This document shows, in pieces, positions 8,389 through 16,847 of a stretch of DNA of 64,000 nt. The stretch spans positions 62,001 through 126,000 of the forward strand of contig NZ_JAOWLA010000009.1 in NCBI RefSeq assembly GCF_025751575.1, read 5' to 3'. A model generated the notes under the pieces. That model was not told the DNA's origin. It saw only the letters and a program-made list of their open reading frames with translations, and did no database searches. Every line of letters begins with the position of its first letter. The stretch's first letter is position 1. A program made the translations under genes and the position numbers. The stretch comes from Albidovulum sediminicola. GTDB taxonomy: Bacteria; Pseudomonadota; Alphaproteobacteria; Rhodobacterales; Rhodobacteraceae.

Positions 8389-8847
8389 CTACCCGTCACG
8401 GCGTCCTTCAAAGAACCCCTTCAGCAGGCGCGCGGCCTCGGCGGCGCCAATGCCATCATACACCTCTGGGGCGTGGTGGCACTGCGAATGCGAAAACACC
8501 CGCGCGCCATGGGCGACACCGCCCGATTTCGGGTCCTCGGCCCCATAGTAGACGCGCGCGATCCGCGCGAAGGAAATCGCCCCCGCGCACATCGGGCAGG
8601 GCTCCAGCGTCACATAAAGATCATGGCCCGGCAACCGCTCCGACCCCGCCGCCGCACAGGCCGCGCGCAGCGCCAGGACCTCCGCATGGGCGGTCGGATC
8701 GCTCAGTTCGCGCGTGCGATTGCCTGCAGCGGCGACAACGCGCCCGTCGGGGCCGACCACGACCGCGCCCACCGGGACCTCTCCGCGCGAGGCCGCCGCC
8801 CGCGCCTCCTCCAGCGCCCGGTCCATATGACTGCGAAATCCGCTCAT
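8389..8847 (-). CDS. tadA: tRNA-specific adenosine deaminase
   Basis: Deaminates the wobble adenosine of tRNA-Arg(ACG) to inosine; 152 residues. The zinc site is complete: HAEVLAL supplies H54 and the proton shuttle E56, and PCPMC supplies C84 and C87. Family residues N43 (GNRTREL) and the YYGAEDPKSGG block are present. It is divergent from the rluB-like gene with about 100 bases between them, an arrangement I recall from Rhodobacteraceae. The ribosome binding site is weak at the chosen ATG. Confidence 0.95.
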   Translation of the reverse strand: MSGFRSHMDRALEEARAAASRGEVPVGAVVVGPDGRVVAAAGNRTRELSDPTAHAEVLALRAACAAAGSERLPGHDLYVTLEPCPMCAGAISFARIARVYYGAEDPKSGGVAHGARVFSHSQCHHAPEVYDGIGAAEAARLLKGFFEGRRDG

Positions 8848-8952
8848 GTTTCCGTCATGCCGCGCGCCCCGCCTTCGCGCAACCGCTTTCCGTTTGAGTG
8901 ATTCGGCGCTAAGGGGTGCCCTTCGATTCCTCCCTGCCGAAAGGGCCAGCCG

Positions 8953-10692
8953 ATGACCGAAGACGCAAAACAGGGCGAACGCATCGCCAAGGTAATGGCC
9001 CGGTCCGGCGTCGCCTCCCGCAGGGACGCGGAGCGGATGATCCTGGAGGGCCGGGTCAAGGTGAACGGCAAGCCGGTCGCAAGCCCCGCGCTGGACGTGC
9101 TGCCCAGCGACAAGGTCACGCTGGACGGTCAGGCCATCGACGCGCCCCAGCCCGCGCGGCTGTGGCTCTATTACAAGCCCCTCGGCCTCGTGACCACGGA
9201 GAAGGACGAGAAGGGCCGCCAGACGGTCTTCGACACCCTTCCCGACGGATTGCCGCGGGTGATGAGCGTCGGCCGGCTCGACCTCAATTCCGAAGGCCTC
9301 TTGCTGCTCACGAACGACGGGGAGTTGAAGCGGCGGCTGGAACTGCCCTCGACCGGGTGGCTGCGCAAGTACCGCGTCCGCATCAACGGGCGGCCGAATG
9401 AGTTGACCTTCGATCCCCTGCGCCGTGGCGTGACCATCGAGGGCGAGGAATTCCTGCCCATGGACATCACGCTGGACAAACAACAGGGCGCGAACGCCTG
9501 GCTGACCGTCGGCCTGCGCGAGGGCAAGAACCGCGAGATCCGCCGCGCCATGTCCGAGGTCAACCTGATCGTGAACCGGCTGATCCGCGTCAGCTACGGC
9601 CCCTTCCGGCTGAACCAGATGAAGCCGGGCGAAGTGATCGAGGTGAAGCGCCGGGTGCTGCGCGAACAACTCGGCCCCCTGTTCGAGGGCTTGGCAGGCA
9701 CCGAGGACGACAAGGGCGAACGGCCCGCGCGTGGCCGGGACGGTGCAGCGCGGCGTGGCGCAGATGGGGGGCCGCGTAAAGACGGGGGTCCGCGCAAAGA
9801 CGGAGGCCCGCGCAAAGATGGGGGCCCGCGCAAAGATGGGGGCCCGCGCAAATCCTTTGGCGGGGATGACGCCCGACGCGATGACGCGGGCCGCGACGGC
9901 GCCCCGCGCAAGCCGCGCTTCGAGCGTGATGCGGAGCGCGGGGACAAGCCGTTCCGCCCGAAACCCCGCCCGCTGGCCGAGGACGCCGGCGCAGGCGAGC
10001 GCAAGCCGCGCTGGTCGCGCGCCGAGGGCGACGCCCCCCGCAAACCGCGCTTCGACCGCGATACGGGCGAGGGCCCGGGCTCGGGGGATCGCGCCAAACG
10101 TGCGCCCTATGCAAAGGGCCCGCGCGAGGGCGCAGGCGACAAGCCCTGGGGCGACCGCTCAGAGCGCAAGCCGCGCGCGCCCTATTCGAAAGGCCCCCGC
10201 GACGATGACAAGGGCGGGTCCGGCTGGAAGCCCCGCGGCGAGCGTGCCGGCGGCGGCGAGGGTCGCGGCGAGGGCGCAGCACGCCCCTGGCAGAAGTCGG
10301 ACCGGCCGCAAGGCGGTCCGGGCAAACCGGGCAGCAAGCCACGCTTTGAAGGCAAACCCCGGTCCGAAGGCAAACCCCGCACGGACGGCAAGCCCTATGG
10401 CGGCCCCCGCAAACCCTGGTCCGATGGCCCCCGCCCGGAAGGCGACCGCCCGGACCGCGGCGCACGCCCAGCGTCTGGCAAACCCTCGGACGGCAAGTAC
10501 AAACCGCGTTCCGATCGACCCCGCTCGGACGGGCCGCGCTCCGACAAACCCCGCTCGGACAGACCCCGCTCTGACGGGCCTCGCTCTGACGGGCCGCGCG
10601 GGAACTTCGGCAAGCCGCGCCCCGACCGGGGCGATGGGGCACCCCGGCCGCGTGGGGACGGCCCGAAGCGCGGGCCCAAGAAACCCTCCTGA
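8953..10692 (+). CDS. RluB-type rRNA pseudouridine synthase with long disordered basic tail
   Basis: A 579-residue protein. Residues 8-62 form an S4 RNA-binding domain, and residues 68-240 a RsuA/RluB-family pseudouridine synthase with catalytic D110 in VGRLDLNSEG. The likely substrate is 23S rRNA, as for RluB. The catalytic part ends near residue 245. The remaining 330 residues are low-complexity Lys/Arg/Gly/Pro/Asp sequence with two tandem repeats, probably disordered and RNA-binding. Such tails occur in rhodobacterial homologs, but this one is longer than the enzyme itself. The ATG at 8953 has only a weak ribosome binding site. It is divergent from tadA. Confidence 0.9.
   Translation: MTEDAKQGERIAKVMARSGVASRRDAERMILEGRVKVNGKPVASPALDVLPSDKVTLDGQAIDAPQPARLWLYYKPLGLVTTEKDEKGRQTVFDTLPDGLPRVMSVGRLDLNSEGLLLLTNDGELKRRLELPSTGWLRKYRVRINGRPNELTFDPLRRGVTIEGEEFLPMDITLDKQQGANAWLTVGLREGKNREIRRAMSEVNLIVNRLIRVSYGPFRLNQMKPGEVIEVKRRVLREQLGPLFEGLAGTEDDKGERPARGRDGAARRGADGGPRKDGGPRKDGGPRKDGGPRKDGGPRKSFGGDDARRDDAGRDGAPRKPRFERDAERGDKPFRPKPRPLAEDAGAGERKPRWSRAEGDAPRKPRFDRDTGEGPGSGDRAKRAPYAKGPREGAGDKPWGDRSERKPRAPYSKGPRDDDKGGSGWKPRGERAGGGEGRGEGAARPWQKSDRPQGGPGKPGSKPRFEGKPRSEGKPRTDGKPYGGPRKPWSDGPRPEGDRPDRGARPASGKPSDGKYKPRSDRPRSDGPRSDKPRSDRPRSDGPRSDGPRGNFGKPRPDRGDGAPRPRGDGPKRGPKKPS
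9763..9852 (+). repeat. Five tandem 18-bp units encoding DGGPRK
   Basis: Five consecutive 18-base units (9763, 9781, 9799, 9817, 9835) each encode DGGPRK with a few silent changes, so selection or recent duplication keeps the peptide. It lies inside the tail of the rluB-like gene. Confidence 0.9.
10507..10596 (+). repeat. Six tandem 15-bp units encoding RSDxP
   Basis: Six 15-base units encode RSDxP with x = R, G, K, R, G, G. It is a second, different repeat block near the C-terminus of the rluB-like protein. It alternates basic and acidic residues. Confidence 0.85.
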
Positions 10693-10796
10693 GCCTGAGA
10701 CTGGCGCGAGGGACCCCAGCTTGGGGCTTGGCCCGCCCCGGGCGACGTGGCACTCTGGCGCGCAAAAAGCGGCGGCCCGCAAAACAGGGGGGCGTA

Positions 10797-11783
10797 TTGA
10801 GCAGGAGTTCCGCGAAGACAACGGCGCACGGCGTCCGGCTTGCCCTGGCGCTGGCGGTGTCCCTGACGGCCACTGGCTGCGACATGGCCAGCGTCCCCGC
10901 GACCACGCCCGCCCCCTCGACCATCGACACGCCCCCGGCTGAACCTGACGTCCTGCCGCTCTCCGAGAACAGCCTGGCCGCGCGCGCCTATTACCGGCGG
11001 ATCGAGACGGCGGCGCTGGCGCGGGGGCAGTTGCGCACCGATGGTGGCGGCGACGACACGCCCTTCGACAGCGCCGACCTGGTGCGGAACTTCGAACGCA
11101 TCGCCTTCTTCGACGAGTTTCAGCGCGAGAACGGCCGCCTGGTCGCCCGCCCGGTCGAAAGCTCCCTGCACCGCTGGCAGGGCGCGGTCCGGCTGGAGGT
11201 TGCCTTCGGCACCTCCGTTCCCGCCGCGCAGCGCGCCGCGGACCGCGCAACCATCGCGGGCTATCTTTCGCATCTGAGCGATCTGACCGGCCTGCCGATC
11301 CGCATGACCGGCTTCGCCCCGAACTTCACCGTCCTCGTCCTGAATGAGGACGAACGGCGCAACGCCGGGCAACGCCTGCTCGACATCGTGCCGAACATGG
11401 CGCCCGAGGCGCTGGCATCGGCCATCGAGATGAGCCCGGACACCTATTGCACGGTCTTCAGCTTCTCTCCCGCGCAAAGCAGCACATACATCCGCGCGCT
11501 GGCGGTGATCCGGGGGGAATTGCCCGACCTTCTCCGCCTGTCCTGCATCCATGAGGAGATCGCCCAAGGGCTGGGTTTGGTGAACGACAGCCCCAAGGCG
11601 CGGCCCTCGATCTTCAACGACAACGACGAATTCGCCACCCTCACGCGGCAGGACGAACTGATGCTTCGGATCCTCTACGACCGCCGCCTGCAAGCGGGCA
11701 TGAGCCTGTCGGAGGCCGGCCCGACGGTCGAGGAGATCGCGGTCGAACTGATGGGCGGCGACACCATCGCCGCGCTTCCCTGA
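10797..11783 (+). CDS. DUF2927-domain lipoprotein
   Basis: About 328 residues. The N-terminus is a signal peptide ending in a lipobox (TATGC), so the mature protein is probably anchored to a membrane. The body is a DUF2927 domain, recognisable by the block IHEEIAQGLGLVND and the following FNDNDEFATLT. The IHEE segment resembles a zinc-protease HExx motif, but the family is of unknown function. The TTG start at 10797 is chosen because it directly precedes the signal peptide and follows AGGGGGG; a longer frame from 10728 has a basic extension without a ribosome binding site. The gene follows the rluB-like gene by about 100 bases. Confidence 0.8.
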   Translation: MSRSSAKTTAHGVRLALALAVSLTATGCDMASVPATTPAPSTIDTPPAEPDVLPLSENSLAARAYYRRIETAALARGQLRTDGGGDDTPFDSADLVRNFERIAFFDEFQRENGRLVARPVESSLHRWQGAVRLEVAFGTSVPAAQRAADRATIAGYLSHLSDLTGLPIRMTGFAPNFTVLVLNEDERRNAGQRLLDIVPNMAPEALASAIEMSPDTYCTVFSFSPAQSSTYIRALAVIRGELPDLLRLSCIHEEIAQGLGLVNDSPKARPSIFNDNDEFATLTRQDELMLRILYDRRLQAGMSLSEAGPTVEEIAVELMGGDTIAALP

Positions 11784-11961
11784 TCCGCCTGCCACACCGG
11801 CCACTCTGCCAGCACGGCGCGTTCGCCGAAGGGCTCGTGGATCCCCGGCCAGTATGAACTGGCCAGGGGTCCGCCGCCATCGGCGCGCGCTTGGGGGACG
11901 ATGTTGGCTTTCGCGGCCGCCCGGCCCCGGGTCTTCCGCCGCGGCGCGCATCAATATGACG

Positions 11962-11990
11962 TTGATGGTAGCGCAAACGCCCGCTAGGAA
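11962..11990 (+). promoter_or_regulatory. Candidate promoter of the PfkB kinase gene
   Basis: TTGATG (11962-11967), a 17-base spacer and TAGGAA (11985-11990) lie 23 bases before the start codon. A small inverted repeat ATCAA-N7-TTGAT overlaps the -35 hexamer and could be an operator. The rest of the 230-base spacer from 11784 shows no gene. Confidence 0.35.
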
Positions 11991-12013
11991 GGGCCGAACC
12001 ATCGGAGGTGCCC

Positions 12014-12937
12014 ATGATCCTGTGCTGCGGAGAAGCGCTGATCGACATGTTGCCGCGCGAAAGCCGGGAGGGTGAGGCCGCATTCGCTCCCTACCCCGGT
12101 GGCGCCGTCTTCAACACCGCCATTGCGCTTGGCCGTCTGGGCGCGCCCGCGGGCTTCTTCGCCGGACTCTCCACCGATCTGTTCGGAGAGATGCTGGCCT
12201 CCGCGCTTGGCACCTCCGGGGTCGGCTCTGCGCTTTGCCCCCGTTCTGCCCGCCCCACCACGCTCGCCTTTGTCCGGCTGGTGAACGGGCAGGCGAGCTA
12301 CGCTTTCTATGACGAAGGCACGGCGGGACGCATGCTCTCGCCCGAGGCGCTGCCCGCGATTCCGGCCGAGGTCGACGCCCTGTTCTTCGGCGGCATCAGC
12401 CTGGTGTCCGAGCCCTGCGGATCTGCCTATGAGGCGTTGATGCTGCGCGAGGCGCCGGCCCGCGTGACAATGATCGACCCGAACATCCGCCCGGGTTTCA
12501 TCACCGATGCGGCCGCCTATCGCGCCCGCATCGACCGGATGCTGGGCGCGGCCGACATCGTCAAGGTCTCGGACGAGGATCTGCGCTGGATCCTCGGCGA
12601 GGGCGAGATCGAGGCGCTTGCCCGCCAGTTGCTGGCGCGCGGCCCCAAGGTCATCTTCGTCACCGAAGGGGCTGCGGGCGCACATGCCATTACCGCCCAG
12701 GGCGCGCGCTTCCGCCCCGCGCGCAAGGTCACCGTCGCTGACACCGTTGGCGCGGGCGACACCTTCAACGCGGGTGTTCTGACGGCGCTGGCCGAGGCGG
12801 GCGCGCTGACCAAGGACCGGCTGGCCGGAGCCGATGCGGCGTTGCTGGATGCGGCGCTCGACCTAGGCATCGCGGCGGCGGCTGTCACCGTTTCCCGGCC
12901 CGGCGCGAACCCGCCCTGGCGGAAGGAGATCGCCTGA
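12014..12937 (+). CDS. PfkB-family carbohydrate kinase (fructokinase-like)
   Basis: A ribokinase-fold sugar kinase of 307 residues, closest in look to bacterial fructokinases. Visible motifs are the N-terminal GEALIDM and [16 protein letters not shown] (sugar site) and the C-terminal [12 protein letters not shown] with the catalytic Asp and anion hole. ATP-dependent phosphorylation of fructose or a related sugar is the likely reaction, but specificity cannot be fixed from sequence. The ATG at 12014 is used because GGAGG ends six bases earlier; the GTG at 12008 overlaps that site. The stop overlaps the dtd start by one base, so the two are translationally coupled. Confidence 0.9.
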   Translation: MILCCGEALIDMLPRESREGEAAFAPYPGGAVFNTAIALGRLGAPAGFFAGLSTDLFGEMLASALGTSGVGSALCPRSARPTTLAFVRLVNGQASYAFYDEGTAGRMLSPEALPAIPAEVDALFFGGISLVSEPCGSAYEALMLREAPARVTMIDPNIRPGFITDAAAYRARIDRMLGAADIVKVSDEDLRWILGEGEIEALARQLLARGPKVIFVTEGAAGAHAITAQGARFRPARKVTVADTVGAGDTFNAGVLTALAEAGALTKDRLAGADAALLDAALDLGIAAAAVTVSRPGANPPWRKEIA

Positions 12938-13380
12938 TGCGCGCGCTGGTCCAGCGGGTTTCCCGCGCCCGTGTAAGCGTCGCGGGCCGCACGACCGGAG
13001 AGGTCGGGGCGGGCCTCATGATCCTGGTCTGCGCCATGCAGGGCGATACCGAGGGCGAGGCCGACAAGCTGGCCCAGAAGATCGTCAAGCTGCGCATCTT
13101 CAAGGACGCGGCGGACAAGATGAACCTGTCGCTGGCCGACACCGGCGGCGCGGCGCTGGTGGTCAGCCAGTTCACGCTGGCCGCCGATACCTCGCGCGGG
13201 AACCGCCCCGGTTTCTCGACCGCCGCCACCCCGGCCGAGGGCGAGCGGCTTTACACCTACTTCTCCGACCGGCTGAGGGCGCTTGGCATCACGGTGGCCA
13301 ATGGCGAATTCGGCGCCGACATGGATGTGGAACTGGTCAACCAGGGCCCGGTGACGATCTGGCTCGACACGGCGGCCTGA
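12937..13380 (+). CDS. dtd: D-aminoacyl-tRNA deacylase
   Basis: Hydrolyses D-amino acids (and glycine) mischarged onto tRNA; 147 residues, full length. The two family motifs are intact: SQFTLAAD and the Gly-cisPro motif NQGPVT, which forms the chirality-checking pocket. It begins [15 protein letters not shown] as usual. It overlaps the kinase stop by one base (TGATG). Confidence 0.97.
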   Translation: MRALVQRVSRARVSVAGRTTGEVGAGLMILVCAMQGDTEGEADKLAQKIVKLRIFKDAADKMNLSLADTGGAALVVSQFTLAADTSRGNRPGFSTAATPAEGERLYTYFSDRLRALGITVANGEFGADMDVELVNQGPVTIWLDTAA

Positions 13381-13390
13381 GGCGCGCGGC

Positions 13391-13858
13391 CTAGCAGCCG
13401 TTCGCCACGTCGAAGACCCAGTAAAGCCGCCCGTTGGCCGCGCGCGCGACGCCAAGGCCCGCGTTCTTTCCCTGCGCCAGCAGCAGGATCTTCCGGTGCG
13501 GGGGCGAATCCATCCAGGTCTGCACGACCTCCGCCGCGTTGCCCTGGCCCATCGCGATCGCCTCCCCGGTCATGCGCGCCTTGCAGCCGGCCTTGCGCAT
13601 GCGCCGCTTGGGGCCGCCGTTGCCGTTGTGGGTCAGATTGGCCTTCACCGCCATGTCGCAGGCATGGGCCTGGGCGGCCGCGTCGATCATCGCGTCACGC
13701 CCGAGCGGCGCGCGCCCGGCGGCCTTGCGATGGCCGTTGATCGCGCTCAGAACCGCCTGAAGCTCGGCCCCGGTGGCGCCCGGCATCTCGCACTGGGCCG
13801 CCGAAGCCGCCCCGGAGGTTGCGGCAAGTATGGTCAGGATGGTCAGGAATTTCCGCAT
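13391..13858 (-). CDS. CAP (SCP/PR1) domain secreted protein
   Basis: A 155-residue exported protein: residues 1-20 are a signal peptide ending ASA, and the rest is a CAP domain. The His in LTHNGNGG, GEAIAMGQG and the SPPHRKILL block are the usual CAP landmarks. CAP proteins bind lipids or act at the envelope; no precise function follows. Four cysteines in the mature protein may form disulfides in the periplasm. It is convergent with dtd and on the same strand as, and downstream of, the DMT transporter. Confidence 0.88.
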   Translation of the reverse strand: MRKFLTILTILAATSGAASAAQCEMPGATGAELQAVLSAINGHRKAAGRAPLGRDAMIDAAAQAHACDMAVKANLTHNGNGGPKRRMRKAGCKARMTGEAIAMGQGNAAEVVQTWMDSPPHRKILLLAQGKNAGLGVARAANGRLYWVFDVANGC

Positions 13859-13909
13859 CTGGGCCCCCGATCGACAATGATCCGAGGCTAGAGCGGAACG
13901 CCGCGCGGC

Positions 13910-14833
13910 TCAACCCTGCGGGGTCATCGACTGACGCTGGCGGGCGCGTTCCAGCCCAAGCTGGCGCTCACGCCAGATGATCAGCATGCCCGCCGCCACC
14001 ACGATCGCCGCCCCGCCCAGCACGACGGCGGTCGGAACCTCGCTGAACACGAAGTAGCCCACCAGAAGCGCCAGCACCATCGAGGCATATTCGAACGGCG
14101 CCACGACCGAGGCCGGCGCATAGCGGTAGGATGACGTCAGCAGCACCTGCCCCACCCCGCCGAGAAGCCCCGCCAGCACCAGGATCGCCGCCGTCCCGGC
14201 CGTCGGCACGACCCATCCGAAGGGGAGCGTGACAAGCGAGATCACGGTCGCCGTCATCGAGAAATAGAAGACGATCGCGGTGACTTTTTCCCCGGTGACC
14301 AGCTTGCGGACAAAGACCTGCGCGAGGGCCGAAAAGACCGCACCGGTCAGCACCAGCATCGCGCCGAAGGCCTGTCCGTTGTCGATTGCTCCGTCGGAAA
14401 CACCCGAAAGGCGCGGTGACAGGATGATGAGTACCCCGATCAGCCCCAGCGCCACCGTCGCGATGCGGAAGGCGCGCACCTCCTCGCCCAGGAACATCGC
14501 CGCGAAGATGACCGTCAGGAGGGGCGCGGCATAGCCAATCGCCGTGACCTCGGGCAGCGGCAGGAGCGGCAGGGCGGCAAAGCCCAACCCCATGGCCGAG
14601 GTTCCGCAAAGCCCGCGCCAGACATGGCCAAGCGGGTTCCTGGAATAAAGCCCTTCGCGCAGCTGCCCGCGCCAGATCAGCCAGACCAGGATCACCGGGA
14701 TCGCGAAGGCGGAGCGGAAGAAGACCACCTCCCCCGCCGGAACCGCGCCGTCGGTCGACTTGATGAGCGCGGCCATCGCCATGAAGACGACGACGGAGCA
14801 GACCTTGAGCGAGATGCCGAAGAGCGGGTTCAT
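13910..14833 (-). CDS. DMT-superfamily EamA transporter
   Basis: A 307-residue inner-membrane exporter with ten predicted helices made of two EamA repeats. Typical blocks are FFRSAFAIPVILVW in the first repeat and a second repeat beginning near FGAMLVLTGAVFSALAQVF. The tail is Arg/Gln-rich and cytoplasmic. The ATG at 14833 follows AGGAGG. DMT exporters move amino acids or other metabolites; the substrate is unknown. The next gene upstream on the strand is tRNA-Thr. Confidence 0.9.
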   Translation of the reverse strand: MNPLFGISLKVCSVVVFMAMAALIKSTDGAVPAGEVVFFRSAFAIPVILVWLIWRGQLREGLYSRNPLGHVWRGLCGTSAMGLGFAALPLLPLPEVTAIGYAAPLLTVIFAAMFLGEEVRAFRIATVALGLIGVLIILSPRLSGVSDGAIDNGQAFGAMLVLTGAVFSALAQVFVRKLVTGEKVTAIVFYFSMTATVISLVTLPFGWVVPTAGTAAILVLAGLLGGVGQVLLTSSYRYAPASVVAPFEYASMVLALLVGYFVFSEVPTAVVLGGAAIVVAAGMLIIWRERQLGLERARQRQSMTPQG

Positions 14834-14928
14834 GAGGGGCCTCCTGCGCGAAGGGAGCCTGTAGCCGCGCGAATGGCAAGGGGCAAGATCGCGCCAGGGC
14901 GCGCCCTTGCCGTCACCGTTTGAAAGGA

Positions 14929-15004
14929 TGGTGCCGCGTGTCCGACTCGAACGGACCACCTCGGGGTTACAAAGCCCGCGCTCTACCTGATGAGCTAACG
15001 CGGC
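14929..15004 (-). tRNA. tRNA-Thr (anticodon TGT)
   Basis: A complete 76-nt cloverleaf including an encoded CCA: acceptor GCCGCGT/ACGCGGC, D arm GCTC/GAGC, T arm GTCCG/CGGAC around TTCGAGT. The anticodon loop TTTGTAA gives TGT, reading ACA threonine codons. The anticodon stem pairs at four positions, but 31-39 is a C-C mismatch. All other invariant positions look normal. Confidence 0.95.
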
Positions 15005-15015
15005 ACGCCTTAGCC

Positions 15016-15044
15016 CATTTAGACCATTGCCCGCAGGGGCGCAA
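15016..15044 (-). promoter_or_regulatory. Candidate promoter of tRNA-Thr
   Basis: TTGCGC (15044-15039) and TAAATG (15021-15016) on the minus strand are 17 bases apart and end 11 bases before the tRNA. Pattern evidence only. Confidence 0.35.
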
Positions 15045-15070
15045 TCGGGCTTGCGACGGCGGCGGCAGGC

Positions 15071-16759
15071 TCAGCGCGCGCCGGGGCGCATCTGCGCGCG
15101 CGCCATCAGGCCGACCGCCAGCAGCCCGACCCCGATCACCAGAAGCGCCGGCGGCGAGGCGTCGCCGAGGTTTTCAAGGCTGGCCTTTTCATGCACCCGC
15201 GTGGCCAGCGTGTCGTAGTTGAACGGCCGCAGCAGCAGCGTCGCGGGCAGTTCCTTGACCCCGTCCACGAAGACCAGGAGCAGCGCGGTCCCGACCGACC
15301 CCTTCATCAAGGGCAGATAGACCTCCCTGAGGGAGCCGCCCGCCGTCCGCCCCAGCGAACGCGCCGCCATCGGAAGCGAGGGCGATACCCGCCCGAAGGC
15401 GGTATCGAGCGCCCCTTGCGCGATGGCGAAGAAACGTACCGAATAGGCAAAGACGATCGCTGCCGCGGAGCCCGTGATCAGAAGCCCCGGATCGACCCCG
15501 GTCAGCGCAAGAACCGCGTCCGCCACCAGATGGTCGAAGGCCGCCATCGGGATCAGGATGCCGACCGCCAGAACCGCGCCGGGGGCCGCGTAGCCGATCG
15601 TCGTGGCGGGCAGCAGAACGCGCGGCAGCCGCCGCCCCGTCAGCCGCACCCCGTAGACCATCAGGAGCGCGCCAAACACCGTCACAAGCGCCGCCCCACC
15701 CGACACGGTCAGCGTGTTGACGAAGGCGCGACCCAACCCCTTGCTCACCCAAGCCTCCGGATTGTCGAGCGCATGGGCGCCGATCACCGCGACGGGCAGC
15801 ACGAAGCCGACCGCGAAGGGCACGAGGCACAGGCCCAGCGCCAGAAGCCCTGCGCCGGACTTCAGCTGAACCCGCGCGATCGGGCGCGGCTGGCGCGCGG
15901 AATGGTAGTAGCGCGAATGACGGCGGCTGACCTTTTCCAGCGCCACCAGCATCAGGATGATGGTCAGGATCACGCAGGCGATCTGCGCCGCCCCGCCCGC
16001 ATTCATCGATTCGAGCCAGACGGAGAAGATCCCCGTCGTCAGCGTCTGCACCCCGAAGAAATCGACGACGCCGAAATCGTTCACCGTTTCCATCATCACG
16101 ATGGCCGAGCCTGCGGCGATGGCGGGGCGCGCCAGCGGCAGGCCAACGCGCAGGAACAGCCCCACAGGCCCCGCGCCAAGCGCGCGGGCGACCTCGTAGC
16201 TTCCGGCGGACTGTTCGCGGAAAGCCGCGCGCGCCAGCATGTAGACATAGGGGTAAAGCGCCGCCGACAGCACGACGATCGCCATCAGGCGCGAGCGGAC
16301 ATCGGGGAACCAGTAGTCGCGCGCCGAACTCCAGCCCATCGCCTCGCGCAGGGCGCTCTGCACGGGGCCGGAATACTCCAGGAAATCCACCAGCGCATAG
16401 GCGCCGACATAGGCCGGGATCGCCAGCGGCATCAGGAGCAGCCATTCCATCAGGCGCGACAGCGGAAAGCGGTACATCGTGATCAGCCAGGCCGCCCCGG
16501 CCCCCACCGCCGCCGAAAGCGCGCCCGCGCCCAGCGTCAGCACCGCCGTGTTGGCCAGGTAACGCGGCAGGGTGCTGGACAGAAGATGCGGCCAGATATT
16601 CTCGCTCGGGTGGAAGGCGATGGTCACGACCGAGAGGATGGGCAAAAGCACCAGCGCGGCGATGCCGAGCGCGGCAAGCGACCACAGGCCGCTGCCCGTC
16701 ACGTGCCGGGCACGGAGCGCCGTCGAACCAGGGATCGGGGCCGAACTGTCTTGCGTCAT
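15071..16759 (-). CDS. Fe(3+)-type ABC transporter permease (FbpB/SfuB-like)
   Basis: A 562-residue fused permease with two binding-protein-dependent transport domains, each about six helices, as in FbpB/SfuB/ThiP proteins. Both domains carry an EAA-type cytoplasmic loop (for example YEVARALGAGPVGLFLRVGLPLARP in the first half, and SLGRTAGGSLREVYLPLMKG in the second). The length and two-domain form fit ferric-iron uptake, although thiamine or other substrates are possible. The matching binding protein and ATPase are not in this window. It is divergent from the next gene. Confidence 0.9.
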   Translation of the reverse strand: MTQDSSAPIPGSTALRARHVTGSGLWSLAALGIAALVLLPILSVVTIAFHPSENIWPHLLSSTLPRYLANTAVLTLGAGALSAAVGAGAAWLITMYRFPLSRLMEWLLLMPLAIPAYVGAYALVDFLEYSGPVQSALREAMGWSSARDYWFPDVRSRLMAIVVLSAALYPYVYMLARAAFREQSAGSYEVARALGAGPVGLFLRVGLPLARPAIAAGSAIVMMETVNDFGVVDFFGVQTLTTGIFSVWLESMNAGGAAQIACVILTIILMLVALEKVSRRHSRYYHSARQPRPIARVQLKSGAGLLALGLCLVPFAVGFVLPVAVIGAHALDNPEAWVSKGLGRAFVNTLTVSGGAALVTVFGALLMVYGVRLTGRRLPRVLLPATTIGYAAPGAVLAVGILIPMAAFDHLVADAVLALTGVDPGLLITGSAAAIVFAYSVRFFAIAQGALDTAFGRVSPSLPMAARSLGRTAGGSLREVYLPLMKGSVGTALLLVFVDGVKELPATLLLRPFNYDTLATRVHEKASLENLGDASPPALLVIGVGLLAVGLMARAQMRPGAR

Positions 16760-16847
16760 GCGCCGGGGTTAGCGGAAAGCGGTTTTCCTGTCCAGAAAGC
16801 CCGTATACTGTCCGACCCCGTCAGTTGTCGGCGGGGGCGTTCCACGG

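Noticed and set aside
9763-9852. Tandem units that could suggest a CRISPR or minisatellite
   Set aside because: Units are contiguous without spacers, are a multiple of three and encode the same peptide in frame; this is a coding repeat.
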